Source: Cerrena zonata (Eukaryota > Basidiomycota > Agaricomycetes > Polyporales > Cerrenaceae). Taken from it: DNA of 64,000 nucleotides. Below, one piece after another: positions 30,991 to 41,900 of the stretch; within the stretch, counting starts at the first letter, position 1, and each line of letters begins with the position of its first letter. The notes beneath the pieces were generated by a model. It was not told the DNA's origin and did no database searches. It saw only the letters and a list, made by a program, of their open reading frames with translations. Location: the NCBI GenBank assembly GCA_038087015.1, contig JASBNA010000066.1, positions 62,001 to 126,000 of the forward strand. The letters run 5' to 3'. The position numbers and the translations under genes are program-made.

Positions 30991-31079
30991 GATGTTACAT
31001 TTTTCACAATGTAACATCAACAGGAAAATTACAGGTTGCAAGATTTGCAGGTTGGGGTTTTTGCAACGTTAATGTTGCA
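30991..31079. promoter_or_regulatory. Two dyads in the NAG1/DAC1 divergent promoter
   Basis: A perfect 11-bp inverted repeat (GATGTTACATT, 30991-31001; AATGTAACATC, 31008-31018) with a 6-bp spacer is followed by TGCAAC-6-GTTGCA (31062-31079). The first motif recurs upstream of HXK1. In Candida, Ndt80-like Ron1/Rep1 with Ngs1 control this regulon. Whether they bind this dyad is inference. Confidence 0.6.
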
Positions 31080-31229
31080 GAATGCGACATTGCGGAAGGA
31101 AGGGCATAAAGATAAAGCGATGATCAAGTCAAAGTATGGGCCTTAAACTTTTCACTTAGGAGATATATAATAATGTGATTTCCGGACATTTAAATTAATG
31201 GCCATTTTACAAAGAATAATAATTGCAAA

Positions 31230-32464
31230 ATGTCATATACTAAGTTCACAAACACTCATCTTTGTGATAACGGAGTTCTTTACGCTAATACCGATCTTTA
31301 TGTTGATAACGATAAGGGGATAATAGTTGATGATATTCCGGCTAATGCAAAAGTTAGTATTGTTGATTTGGAAGGAAATATTTTAGCACCTGGGTACATT
31401 GATATTCAAAATAACGGAATCTATGGATTAAATTTCTCATCTTTGAACGGAGAATCAACTTTGGAAGATGTTAAACAATTCAAAAATTTTTATAAAGATT
31501 GTATGAATAAATATTTGAAGACAGGAGTTACTTCGATGTGTCCAACGGTTACTTCTAATTTCCGGAAGTTTATGAAAAAGTGCTACCAATATATCAAGAA
31601 GGAAGATCCAGAGAGCAGTGTGATTCATTGGGGGCTCATATAGAGGGTCCATTTATAAATATCAAAAAGAAAGGATGTCATCCACCAGAGACTTTTGTCG
31701 ATGCTAAAAACAAAAGCAAATTAGAAGAAGTTTATGGAGAAGAGAATTTAATTAATAATGTTTGCATATTAACTGCAGCACCAGAAATCGATGGTGTTTT
31801 AGAATTGATACCTAAAATTAAGCTGAAAAATATTACTTTTTCAATTGGTCATACTACTAGTGATTATCAAACTGGATTAAAAGCCGTCGAATCAGGCGCC
31901 ACTATGGTGACTCATTTATATAACGCCATGCCTCAACCGCATCATCGTGATGTTGGAGTAGTTGGACTAATCACCAATCCTAAGACAGAACAAACGCCAT
32001 ATTTTGGTTTAATAAGTGATGGTGTTCATGTCGATCCTTCTATGGTTACTTTTGCTTATCGCTCAAATCCAGATAAATGCATACTTGTCACTGATGCAAT
32101 GCATTTAATTGGTTTACCCGATGGTACTTATAAATGGGATCAACAAGAAATTACCAAGACTGGTCCAATTCTTTATTTGAAAGGAACCAAAACCTTAGCC
32201 GGTGCTGCTACCACCTTACCTCAATGTGTTAGAAACTTAATGAAATGGGCTAACGTTCCTCTTGCCAAAGCGGTTAAGACCGTTACTAATACCCCCTCGA
32301 TATCAATTGGTAAACAAGATTGTAAAGGATTTTTAAATGCTGGATGTGATGCTGATTTGGTGGTTTTAGATACTAAAGGTTTTGTTAAGAAAATCTACAA
32401 ATTGGGTAAACTAGTGAAACCAATTGACGAGGATCACCCTGGTAAGCTAATGGCTGCCTTGTGA
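31230..32464 (+). CDS. DAC1: N-acetylglucosamine-6-phosphate deacetylase (Dac1/Nag2, one frameshift)
   Basis: This amidohydrolase removes acetate from GlcNAc-6-phosphate. Motifs are LEGNILAPGYIDIQNNGIYG, LGAHIEGPFINIKKKGCH, SIGHTTSDY, MVTHLYNAMPQPHHRD, and ILVTDAMHLIGLPDG with the catalytic Asp. The first frame (31230-31643) and second (to 32464) join as FRKF-YEKVLPIYQ if one T missing from the TTT at 31569-31571 is restored. Corrected length is 411 aa, near the Candida protein (about 413). It lies beside NAG1 and HXK1, completing the GlcNAc-to-fructose-6-phosphate route. Confidence 0.94.
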
Positions 32465-32538
32465 TGTAAGATGTATAGATAATAAAATATATAGATAACA
32501 AGAAACATAAATATATCTATATATAAAGTATTATAAAA

Positions 32539-32551
32539 ACACCCGTACACC
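32539..32551 (+). promoter_or_regulatory. Rap1-like site upstream of JID1
   Basis: ACACCCGTACACC matches the yeast Rap1 consensus ACACCCRYACAYM. It lies about 80 bp upstream of the JID1 ATG. Confidence 0.45.
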
Positions 32552-32629
32552 AAACAAAAAACATTCAAACCCCGATTATCGAAATTGCTATAGGCCTGAT
32601 CTATACTACATGCTTTATTAACAAGGATA

Positions 32630-33455
32630 ATGATTGGAAGGGTAGGAATTAGCAGGATAAGTTTAAGACGATACGGGGTGGACCACCATGCTAGACATAA
32701 CTTAAGACCATGGCCTCGTAAGTCAAATCCACTCCCCCATGAATTATATCAAAGTTTACCCAAATATGGGGATAGTGAATACCCTAAAAAATTAAAACAA
32801 ACGTACCAAAAATATGTTAAGATTTATCATCCAGACATTAGTCAAAATACAGTCATATTGAATGAGATGAGCCAACCAATTTCAGAACAAGAGAAAAAGA
32901 CACCGATTTGATTGTATTCAAAGAGCATACGAAACACTAAAGAACCCCAATAATTATGACATGAATCAAAATGCATACCGGGACTTTAAATCAACCAAAG
33001 TCCACCATAAGATGTATGAGCGGAGTGATAAATTTTATCAGGCCAGTAATTGGGAAGACTTATACGAGTTGAGATTTGGCAGAAAACCACCTAGTGAAGA
33101 AGAAATTAATGCAAATAAATATAAAATATTAATTGGAGTGTTATTGGTGATGTCATTGACCACGGGATTGCAGGTGATGTTAGCCATTGATAAGACCAAC
33201 GAAGTGCATAACCAAACTGCCATTTTAAACCTACAATCAATGAAAGCTATGAATGATAGTTATGAAAATTTTGATGAAGGTGATAGTAGACTACAACGAA
33301 TGAAACGATTCTTACTATGGAGAAGATCGGGCATTCTCAACAAGGACGAGTCGTTGAACAAGGAAAAGGAAAACCAGTTGAAATCAGAAGATGATCAGGT
33401 ATTGAAAGATTTTGCCCGGACCAGATTGAAAGTAGACCATGGCATTGACATATAA
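32630..33455 (+). CDS. JID1: Mitochondrial J-domain protein (Jid1-like, one frameshift)
   Basis: A short basic N-terminus (MIGRVGISRISLRRYG, presequence-like) is followed by a J domain with the hallmark HPD in YHPDIS. A single transmembrane helix follows (ILIGVLLVMSLTTGLQVMLA), then a charged tail. This layout fits Jid1, an Hsp40 co-chaperone of the mitochondrial inner membrane. The first frame ends at 32911. Removing one extra A from the A5 run at 32894-32898 joins it to RFDCIQRAYETLKNPNNYD, the end of the J domain, which runs in frame to 33455. Corrected length is 274 aa (S. cerevisiae about 301). Confidence 0.8.
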
Positions 33456-33480
33456 TTTGACATATAATTTGCACCCACAA

Positions 33481-33493
33481 GCACCCGTACACC
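33481..33493 (+). promoter_or_regulatory. Rap1-like site upstream of ARO7
   Basis: GCACCCGTACACC, nearly identical to the site upstream of JID1, lies 121 bp upstream of the ARO7 ATG. Confidence 0.4.
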
Positions 33494-33613
33494 ATCATCA
33501 CCCACCTTAAAAGAAACCAACGCATTAAAAATAAAAACTTTTTTTAGTTAATCTATAGATATTTGAACCGTTAATTAGATAACTAGATAACTCATAAGTA
33601 CATACAATATACA

Positions 33614-34390
33614 ATGGATTTTATGAAACCAGAAACCGTGCTTGACTTGAACAACATCCGTCAGGCGTTGGTTCGAATGGAAGACACCATTGTGTTTGAC
33701 TTGATTGAAAGATCGCAGTTTTTTCTGAGTCCATCAGTCTATTCTCAATCAAAATTTCAATTGGGAGACTTTAAAGGACTGTTTTTAGAATGGCTATTAT
33801 TACAAGTAGAGCAAACCCATTCACAAGTCAGAAGATACGAAGCCCCCGACGAAACGCCATTTTTCCCCCAACAATTAAAACCTTCAATCTTACCCCCATT
33901 AAAGTACCCGAAGATATTGGCCAATTACTCGGACGAAATTAACGTTAATCAAGAAATCTTAAATTTCTATGTACAACAAATTGTACCTCAAGTCAGTTGT
34001 AATGACGCAGAACAAGAAGAAAACAGTGGGAGCGTTGCCTGTTGTGACGTTGAATGCTTACAAGCATTACTGAGAAGAATTCATTTTGGGAAATTTGTTG
34101 CTGAAGCCAAATACCAAGCCGATCCTATATTATATAAACAATTGATTGAAAATAGAGACATCAAGGGCATCGAAGAGTCAATTACAAACTCGGCAGTAGA
34201 ATCCAAGATCTTAGAAAGATTGGTGGTGAAAGGTGAAAGCTACGGAACTGACCCAACCCTCAAATACAGCCAAAACCCCCAAAGTAAAGTCGATCCTAAG
34301 CTAATTGCCCGCTTATATAAGGATTATGTAATCCCCTTAACTAAGAAGGTCGAGGTAGACTATCTATTAAGAAGATTGGAAGATGAGTAA
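33614..34390 (+). CDS. ARO7: Chorismate mutase (Aro7)
   Basis: The 258-residue enzyme converts chorismate to prephenate in Phe/Tyr synthesis. It has MDFMKPETVLDLNNIRQALV, ETPFFPQQLKPSILPPLKYP, RRIHFGKFVAEAKYQ, ESITNSAVESKILERL and the end KVEVDYLLRRLEDE. Length equals that of S. cerevisiae Aro7 (256 aa). The enzyme is allosteric, inhibited by Tyr and activated by Trp. Two CTG codons align with serine in Saccharomyces (FKG-S-FL and S-RRIHFGKF), evidence for CUG decoded as serine here. Confidence 0.97.
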   Translation: MDFMKPETVLDLNNIRQALVRMEDTIVFDLIERSQFFLSPSVYSQSKFQLGDFKGLFLEWLLLQVEQTHSQVRRYEAPDETPFFPQQLKPSILPPLKYPKILANYSDEINVNQEILNFYVQQIVPQVSCNDAEQEENSGSVACCDVECLQALLRRIHFGKFVAEAKYQADPILYKQLIENRDIKGIEESITNSAVESKILERLVVKGESYGTDPTLKYSQNPQSKVDPKLIARLYKDYVIPLTKKVEVDYLLRRLEDE

Positions 34391-34525
34391 ACGTGTATAA
34401 TAAACGTGTGTTTTCTTTCCCATGTGCTGCTAGCTTTATTTGTAACTGCGCGTACTGTTTTACAGCCATTTTAACATCGTGCTCCAGATCTGTCAAATGC
34501 TTTAGGTGAAATTCCCTGGGGTATT

Positions 34526-34527
<2 letters not shown>

Positions 34528-34559
<32 letters not shown>
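34528..34559. repeat. (TA)16 dinucleotide repeat
   Basis: Sixteen uninterrupted TA units end about 50 bp before the BTA1 start, inside its promoter. Length is likely to vary between strains. Confidence 0.95.
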
Positions 34560-34562
<3 letters not shown>

Positions 34563-34608
34563 GAATAGGTTCATATATAGATATCACTTAGGTAAGTAAA
34601 GGTATAGA

Positions 34609-36909
34609 ATGGATATTATTATTGATCAACCAATTGATTATTCCAAGGTGTGTATTGGAACCTCGATTACTATTTTTGCAGCCTTGTTGGTTCTGTCGAG
34701 ACTTGGACAAAAATTGAAACAGTTGGTAGTATTCTGTTGGGCATGTTTTATTAAACCACTCTTCGGAAAAGTCAAGCAGAATAAGAATGGTGAACAACAA
34801 CAGTTATTAGAAAGCTTTTATCAAAATCAAGCTCATATTTATGATAACACTAGAGAATTTTTATTAAAAGGTAGAAAAGAATGCTTGAAGTTAGCCATTG
34901 CTCATTTGTCAAAGGATAAAGGTAAAGTCTGGGTTGATATTGGTGGTGGTACTGGTAAAAACATAGAGTACATGAGTGAAATATACGATTTGAGTAAATT
35001 TGAAAAAATTTACTTGATTGATTTATCACCATCGTTATGTGAAATTGCTCGTAAGAGATTTGAAAATAAAAAAATATATAATAACGTTGAAGTTATTGTT
35101 GCTGATGCTGCTGATTTTAAAATTGACTATTCAAAAATTGATTTGATTACTTTTTCGTATAGTTTATCAATGATTCCGACATTCCATTCAACAATTGATA
35201 ATGCAGTTGATTTATTAAAGAAAAACGGAATCATTGCCTTGTGTTGACTTTGGAATTCAATCTTCTGATACTTCCATGGGTAGAATTAATACTCTTGGTG
35301 GATTGGCTAATAGAAATTTACCTTGGATCTTAAGAAATTTTTGGAGAATTTGGTTCGAAGCCGATAAAGTTTTCTTAGATAGTTCAAGAAGAAATTATTT
35401 AGAGTATAAATTTGGTACCATTAAATCTTTGAATGAGTTTAATTATTATTTAGGTAAGATTCCTTATTATATTTGGATTGGATGTGATAAGTCTAAATCT
35501 ACCAAATTATTACATAGAATTAACTGTTTAGCTACTGAATCTCCTTATTTGGCTCCCTCTGAGGAGACTCAATTAGAAGAATATTCAACTAGTTTACCGA
35601 TTTCAAAAGGTCATGAAGCTGCTTTATCTAACTTTGCTAAAAAATTACCTTTCCCTTCAATTTATTACCAACAACAAATTTGGAGAGTTTACTATGATGA
35701 AATTTGTGCAAAGTATAATCAATTCGATAATCAATATATTTATGCTTTCACCTGGGAAGATCCAAGAGAAGATCATAAAATATTAAAATTCAATGAAAAT
35801 GAAACAGTTTTAGCAATTACTTCTGCTGGTGATAATATTTTGGATTATGCTTGTTTAGAATCAGCTCCGAAAAAAATTCATGCAGTAGACTTAAATCCTG
35901 CTCAAAATCATTTATTAGAATTGAAATTAGCTGCTTTTAAATCTTTGAATAAAGATCAAATTTGGAATTTATTTGGAAATGGTAAAATTGATAACTTTAA
36001 AAATTTATTAATTGAAAAATTAAGCCCTCATATGTCTTCTCAAGCTTTCCAATTTTGGTTTGATAAAGGTAATGATACTTTTAATCCAAATGGTAATGGT
36101 CTTTATGATACTGGTTCCACTCGTTGGGCTTTAAGAGTGGCCAAATATTTATTTAAACTTTTCAGAGTTTCTTCTTCAATTGAAAAATTATGTAATTGTA
36201 ATTCAATGCTGGAGCAGTTGAAACTCTGGAATGATAAAATCAAACCAACTTTATTTAATCCGTTTGTGGCTACTTTAATGGTTGGTAATCCTATTTTCTT
36301 ATGGAAAGCCTTGGGTGTTCCAGTGAATCAAGCTGCTATGATGGGTGATTCTGTTTTAAAATATGTTATTGATACTTTTGACCCAATTATCAAACGCTCC
36401 CTTATTTCAAATGATAATTATTTCTATTATCTTACTCTTATGGGTAAATATTCTAAAAAAAATTGTCCAACTTATTTATCTGAAACAGGTTTCAAAGATT
36501 AACTTCAGTTAATAAAAATGGTGAATCTCCAATTGATAATATTAGAATTCATACCGATACTTTAAATGACGTTTTCGCTCGTTTAAATAAAAAATCAATT
36601 ACTATTGCAATCATTATGGATCATATGGATTGGTTTGATCCAAATGGAAATGATGCTCACGATGAAATCGTCGCCATCAAATCTTGCTTAGCCACTAATG
36701 GTAGAGTCATGTTACGTTCTGCTGCTCAATTCCCTTGGTATATTAAAACTTTTGAAAAATTAGGTTTTAAATGTAAACCAGCTGCAATTAGACATAAAGG
36801 TGAGTCTATCGATAGAACTAATATGTATGCTTCTACTTGGGTTTGTACTAAAGTTATGGATGATCTGGAGCATTCCAATACTGCAAACCCTCAACTCGTC
36901 GTCGTATGA
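34609..36909 (+). CDS. BTA1: Betaine lipid (DGTS) synthase Bta1 (two frameshifts)
   Basis: A predicted N-terminal membrane segment (ICIGTSITIFAALLVLSRLG-like region) precedes a BtaB-like SAM methyltransferase domain (VWVDIGGGTGKNIEYMSE, IYLIDLSPSLCEIARKRF). A BtaA-like domain follows (YAFTWEDPREDHKILK, ITSAGDNILDYAC, HAVDLNPAQNHLLELKLAAF, and later IIMDHMDWFDPNGNDAHDE). The enzyme makes the phosphorus-free lipid DGTS, which replaces phosphatidylcholine under phosphate starvation. S. cerevisiae lacks it. One extra T at 35239-35240 and one missing A at 36494-36496 break the frame; corrected length is 766 aa with the stop at 36909. Confidence 0.93.
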
Positions 36910-37315
36910 GTAGCTTGAGAATCTGATTGATTCAATTCTCAGTTCAATTAGATTATTGTCTTTATTTAAATTTTTGTTCTTTTGTTCCTTGTTTTCGTTT
37001 TTTGCAGCCATTATTATTTTTGCTATTGGTGCTTCTCTTAACCAATATTCATTTCTTATAACTTGTGATCTTCCTTTTCTTATTCTATCTGAACATAGTT
37101 TGTATTTATTTAAAATTGTTATTGATTCTCTATACCAACAGTATGAATTGTATAAGAATACTGATCCACAACCCGTGCACCCAGCCAAACACAAAAAAAA
37201 AAAACGATCGATTGAAAAATCTCAGTAATCAAAACCTTATTAATAATCACACCATACTTCGAGTTTTTTAACTACTTCCAACACTTTCAAACTTGAAAAA
37301 CCTTTGTCTAAGAAA
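36910..37315. other. Intergenic between BTA1 and CCS1
   Basis: A stem-loop TGAGAAT-12-ATTCTCA (36916-36941) follows the BTA1 stop and may mark its 3' end. Short open frames here have no recognisable domain. The rest is AT-rich with no other signal. Confidence 0.5.
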
Positions 37316-38065
37316 ATGACAAAATCTTTTGAGATAGTGTTCAATGTGCAATTGGAATGCGAGGCATGCGTGGAGTCGGTGTCGCAGGCCTTGAGTCCTC
37401 TTGGAGGAATCTCCAAGTACGATATTGATTTGAAAAATAATTTAGTGACTACCGAAGGATCGATTCCACCATCAGAAATTGTCAAGGCCATACAAGGTAC
37501 CGGGAAAGACGCAATTATACGTGGGACCGGGCAGCCCAATTCAGCAGCCGTTTGTATTTTAGAGAGTTTTAGTCCAAACGATATTAGTCATCCAGTGAAA
37601 GGATTAGCAAGAATAGTAAGCGTGGGTGAGAATGATTTGGTTATAGATTTAACCGTCAATGGATTAACCAAGGGAACTTATTTTCCATCAATTAGGTCTA
37701 ATGGGAACTTATCCCAAGGAGCATTGAGCACTGGTCGTCTTTTTTACGAATTGTCTCCAGTGGAAGTTGACTCTCCAGCAGATATTTCAACAACCATAAA
37801 TTCTTTAGGGGCGTTTACTCCAAGGGAAAACGAGCCATTATATTCTGGCCAGGGGTTCTTGCAGGCGAACTTATCAATTAATGATTTAATTGGCCGTAGT
37901 ATAATTTTGTCTCGTTTGAAGGATGAAACTGCTCCCGATTCTTTATGTGGTGTCATTGCTCGTAGTGCTGGTGTTTGGGAAAACGACAAAAGTGTTTGCA
38001 GCTGTTCTGGTAAAACCGTTTGGCAGGAAAGAGTCGATGCTTTACATAGGGGAGTTAGACTGTAA
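37316..38065 (+). CDS. CCS1: Copper chaperone for superoxide dismutase (Ccs1)
   Basis: The 249-residue protein has three domains. D1 is an Atx1-like domain with the copper site CEAC (QLECEACVESVSQ). D2 is SOD-like (VGENDLVIDLTVNGL, NLSQGALSTGRLFYEL, LIGRSIILSRLKDE, CGVIARSAGVWEN). The short C-terminal D3 has CSCSGKTVWQER with the CxC copper-transfer pair. It loads copper and forms the disulfide of Sod1 in the cytosol and mitochondrial intermembrane space. ATG 37316 is the first methionine; the four codons before it start with TTG. Length equals that of S. cerevisiae Ccs1 (249 aa). Confidence 0.96.
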   Translation: MTKSFEIVFNVQLECEACVESVSQALSPLGGISKYDIDLKNNLVTTEGSIPPSEIVKAIQGTGKDAIIRGTGQPNSAAVCILESFSPNDISHPVKGLARIVSVGENDLVIDLTVNGLTKGTYFPSIRSNGNLSQGALSTGRLFYELSPVEVDSPADISTTINSLGAFTPRENEPLYSGQGFLQANLSINDLIGRSIILSRLKDETAPDSLCGVIARSAGVWENDKSVCSCSGKTVWQERVDALHRGVRL

Positions 38066-38092
38066 TTTATTTAATATATGTATGTCTTGTAT

Positions 38093-38187
38093 CATGTCTG
38101 TAGTCTTCTATCGTGTCTGTAGTCTTCTATCGTGTCTGTAGTCTTCTATCGTGTCTGTAGTCTTCTATCGTGTCTGTAGTCTTCTGT
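38093..38187. repeat. 19-bp tandem repeat downstream of CCS1
   Basis: Five copies of a 19-bp unit (CGTGTCTGTAGTCTTCTAT) begin at 38093, 38112, 38131, 38150 and 38169, followed by a partial copy. The array begins 28 bp after the CCS1 stop, so it is probably in its 3' UTR. Confidence 0.95.
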
Positions 38188-38304
38188 CATGTCTGTCTCC
38201 TTCCATCTGTATCTCTTCTAGGTCTTGTAAGGCTCTATTCCAGGTCTTGTCAGGCTCCATTCCTTCAGGTCTTCCTTTTGCATCTTAGGTCTTTAGACTT
38301 CCGT

Positions 38305-38530
38305 TTATGGTAGTCTTATCAGCCCGACCGGCTCGGTCTCTTGTGGCGTGGCGAGCGCTCGGTTCAGCATTCGTTGGCGATCGGTTGCGCGTCGGCCCAA
38401 AGCTGGGTCGGCTTCTCCGCCCAGCGGCTCCAGCGCTCCGCCCAGCGCAGACCCATTCGCCCAGGACCCCGGCCCAGCCACGCGTGGAACGAAAAACGCG
38501 GTCCAATACCTTTCCCGATAAGTGGCACCC
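38305..38530. other. GC-rich island with potential RNA-like structure
   Basis: About 225 bp are strikingly GC-rich against AT-rich flanks. A strong hairpin GCTGGG-T-CGG / CCG-CCCAGC lies at about 38403-38426, and CCGCCCAGCG occurs twice. All frames are open in parts because GC-rich DNA has few stops, but none gives a recognisable protein. I could not match it to SRP RNA, RNase P or MRP RNA, or a snRNA. It lies between CCS1 and SOG2. Confidence 0.5.
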
Positions 38531-38950
38531 AGCAACGAGATACCTTGACAACAGCCAATTTTCAATGGAATTTCTAGAAATATTCCTACTGCCAGTTTCT
38601 TTTAACAGCACATCAGTCCCCCAAGTCTTTCTGGTACTCATACCGTTCAGCATTTTGAAGTGAAGCTCGAGATCTGGAAAAAAGCCTCGTATTCTTTTGC
38701 ATCGATCCAAGTGAACAGAGAAATCCCACAAACCTAGAATTCCCCTAAAAAAAAAAAAAAAGAGAGAGAGAAAAAGAGGCAAATAGGGCAAAGGAAGAGG
38801 TCAAAAAAAAAAAAAAAGAAGAGTAAAGTGACAAGGCTATAAAAAGTATTCAAGTCCTTTAAGAAGCATAGAAAAGGACCATTTAAAGATTGTCGAGATC
38901 GTTCTTAATAGATCAAAGGGATACACTTCTAGAGGATACTAGAAAACAAG

Positions 38951-41900
38951 ATGACGCAACCGTATCTTTCACTGAAATCCCAGGTTTTAAAGCTACTAAA
39001 TGATCAGTTAGATCAAGTTAGGGATAAGAAGACGTTAAAATTGAATAACTTGAACTCTAAAGATACCTCTATATCGGAAGTGATTGAATGCATTCATGAA
39101 TTTATTCATAATTATCAGCCGCCGTTAGAAATTGAACGATTGTCACTTCATAATAACCAAATCCATCATTTACCATCGAATTTTCCAATAATTTCATCAA
39201 ATATACGGTATCTTGATCTTCATAATAATAACATCAGTATATTTCCAAGTGCCTTGAGTGAATGTGGCTTGTTAGAGATCTTAGATATCTCGAGTAATCG
39301 ATTATCCAATATATCTAGAAGTGAAATTTCAAAATTGCAAAATTTGAGAGTGATTTCGTTGAAAGAGAATCGATTCAAATACTTACCTCCGGTGTTGGGA
39401 GAGCTTCCTAATATGAATTTAATCGAAGTGGCAGACAATCCATTAATTTTCCCCTCTCATGAAGTTATAAAAGGTTTCCAAAATCAATCAGCCGAACTTG
39501 ATTGGGTAGGTCAACTAAAGCAATATCTTCGAGCTAATAAAACAATTCTTGAACTGAAAATCTCAGAATTGGATTCTTCTCTGCAATTAAATAAACAAAA
39601 ATTGGCTGCTACTTCGGATATCCCTATTCAATACCCTGCAAATAATCAAAACTCAAACTCTTCAGTTAATGTATCGGCTTTTCCTAATCCTCCTAGTGTC
39701 CCCCCGCCTTCTATATTGAGATCGAAGTCGATTTCTGAAACCAAAACAAAGGCTTCTAAAGCGGCTAGAAGAATGGGGTTGATTATCAAAAAAACTGAAG
39801 AAAATTCAAATTCAAATAATAATAATAATGATTCTCAATACAGTCACGCTCGTTCCCAATCTCAATCAATAGAACTGATATCTCATTCTCATGATTTACC
39901 TACTCATCCTCCCCCTTCTTTAACTTCGACTATTACTTCAAGTACGCCAACGTCTTTAACCTCAAGTTTTAATACCAGCGAAAGCGGCTTAAATCAAAGC
40001 CCTAAGACGAATACTTCAAATGCTAATATCACTACAGTTTCAGGCTCAAGTGCAAATACCTCAATTTTTACTTCTGATGATACTAATAAAGGGAAAAATG
40101 ATCTTCTCAATGAAAATATCTTCACTAATAGTATCCTTAATAATGATTTCATAATGGGCCAAGTTCCTCATTCGGCTTCTGCCACTGAAACTTCTTTCAA
40201 AATATCATCTCCTCCTTTATCAAATATGACTACCAATACTGCTTCAACCGTACCAAATTCACTGTCGAATTCCCCTTCCTTAACCCCCGTGCATACTTCA
40301 AACGGGACGGTGGTTAATACAAATGTTAACGCAAGTCTTTCTTCCATCAATTCTAATTCAACTTCGACCACTACTGCTACCACCACTTTGAGTAGACCTT
40401 CAAGCAGAAATAACCGATCGAGATCAAATACTTTAAAAGAAATTGATAGTATCTTGGAGAAGAACGATAACGTTGATGCAGAACATAAATCAGGTGCTTA
40501 TTTCAGAAGATTATCTACTTTACAAGAATCTCCTAATGATGAAAACTCAAATGGCCAATTCTTCAGGTGTTCCACCAATCCCTGGTTCAAATCCCAACTC
40601 TAATCCTTCTTCAAGACAAGGCTCATTATCAAGACAAGCTAAAGATAATATCGAAAGCTTGGAATCAGCAAGAAGTGGCGGAATAAAGTCACCTCCTGGT
40701 ACCGGCCCTCGTTTCCTTGGTCAATCTGAAGGATCTCCATCGAAACTTCAACCTTCAAAAAGATCCATTGGTCACAGTCCCTCAACAATTATAAAATTAA
40801 GCAGAAAGGTTTTGTTTTCCTTCAGTGAATTGCATTCATCAGTTAGAAGATTCACTGGTTTCTGCAATGATAAGAAAATTACAATTAGAATGGTTTCTTT
40901 ACTTTATACTACAAAGTCAAATATAGATAACTTGGTTGAAAATTTAGAAATCATGGAAGAAAGTGGTGATAACCTTGATCAAATCACCAACTCCTTACAT
41001 GCATCCATTGGCTCATTCAAATCAATCATGACTCTACTTAGTGAGAATTTTTCAAACTTTGTAGCTAAAATTGATGTTTGTTTTATTAGAATGCTTTATC
41101 TCACCATTTATGGCTCTTTCAATGAATTATTGAATGCCTATAGAATTTTGGTTCCAACGTCTAAACCAAATAATATTCCAACTACCAACAATCCTTCGAT
41201 AACATTACCTGGAACGGATCCAAAAGCAACAAAAGGATTATCTGTCAACACTACATTAGCCAATAATGAACCAAGCAATTCAAATGGACAAGATATTGAA
41301 GGTATCGACGAAAAACTTTACCAAACTATCGAACTTGCTACGAATAAAGCCCAAGTGGTATTCAATGAAATTACAAAAGCTCTCAACAAAAGCGCAATTG
41401 CTAGTACAAATGGTCAACAACCAATAAGCCCAACAGTGGCTTCCAAAGTTAAGGAATTAACTACAATTTGCATTTCTTCAATGGACATTACAAAAAGAGT
41501 CAGAACAAAATTAATCACCATTAGAAATAATCCTTCTCAGACAACTAAAAAATTATTTTGGTCGGATGTGAATTTATTCTTAAAAGCAATTGTTAACACT
41601 TTGGGCCCAGTTAAAGTCATGATCAAGGATTTACCTATCTTAAATGAAGCTAGAGCTTCTATCTTGAATTTGACCAAGACTACTAAAGATGTTCCTATTT
41701 TATTAGAAGTCTCATCGTACAGTTCATTACTGTCATCAGACACTAGTGCCACGAACCAATTGGCTGCCCCCACTTCCCATAACCAACCTCCCAATATCAA
41801 TAACATGTTCACTCCATTATCTGCGCACCCTTCACATCTGCTTTCGCTGGCCAATTTGTCACTTATGAACAATACTTTACAATCGGGTCCTAGCAACCAA

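Larger units (their letters stand above)
38066..38950. other. Intergenic between CCS1 and SOG2
   Basis: Contains the 19-bp repeat, the GC island and, from 38745 to 38825, purine-rich A tracts upstream of SOG2. No protein gene is supported. Confidence 0.55.

Noticed and set aside
36956..37271. Two small hydrophobic frames between BTA1 and CCS1
   Set aside because: Composition follows T-rich DNA, with no homology and a position in the intergenic region.
38305..38791. Overlapping open frames in the GC-rich island
   Set aside because: Frames on both strands are open at once because GC-rich DNA has few stops; none resembles a protein.
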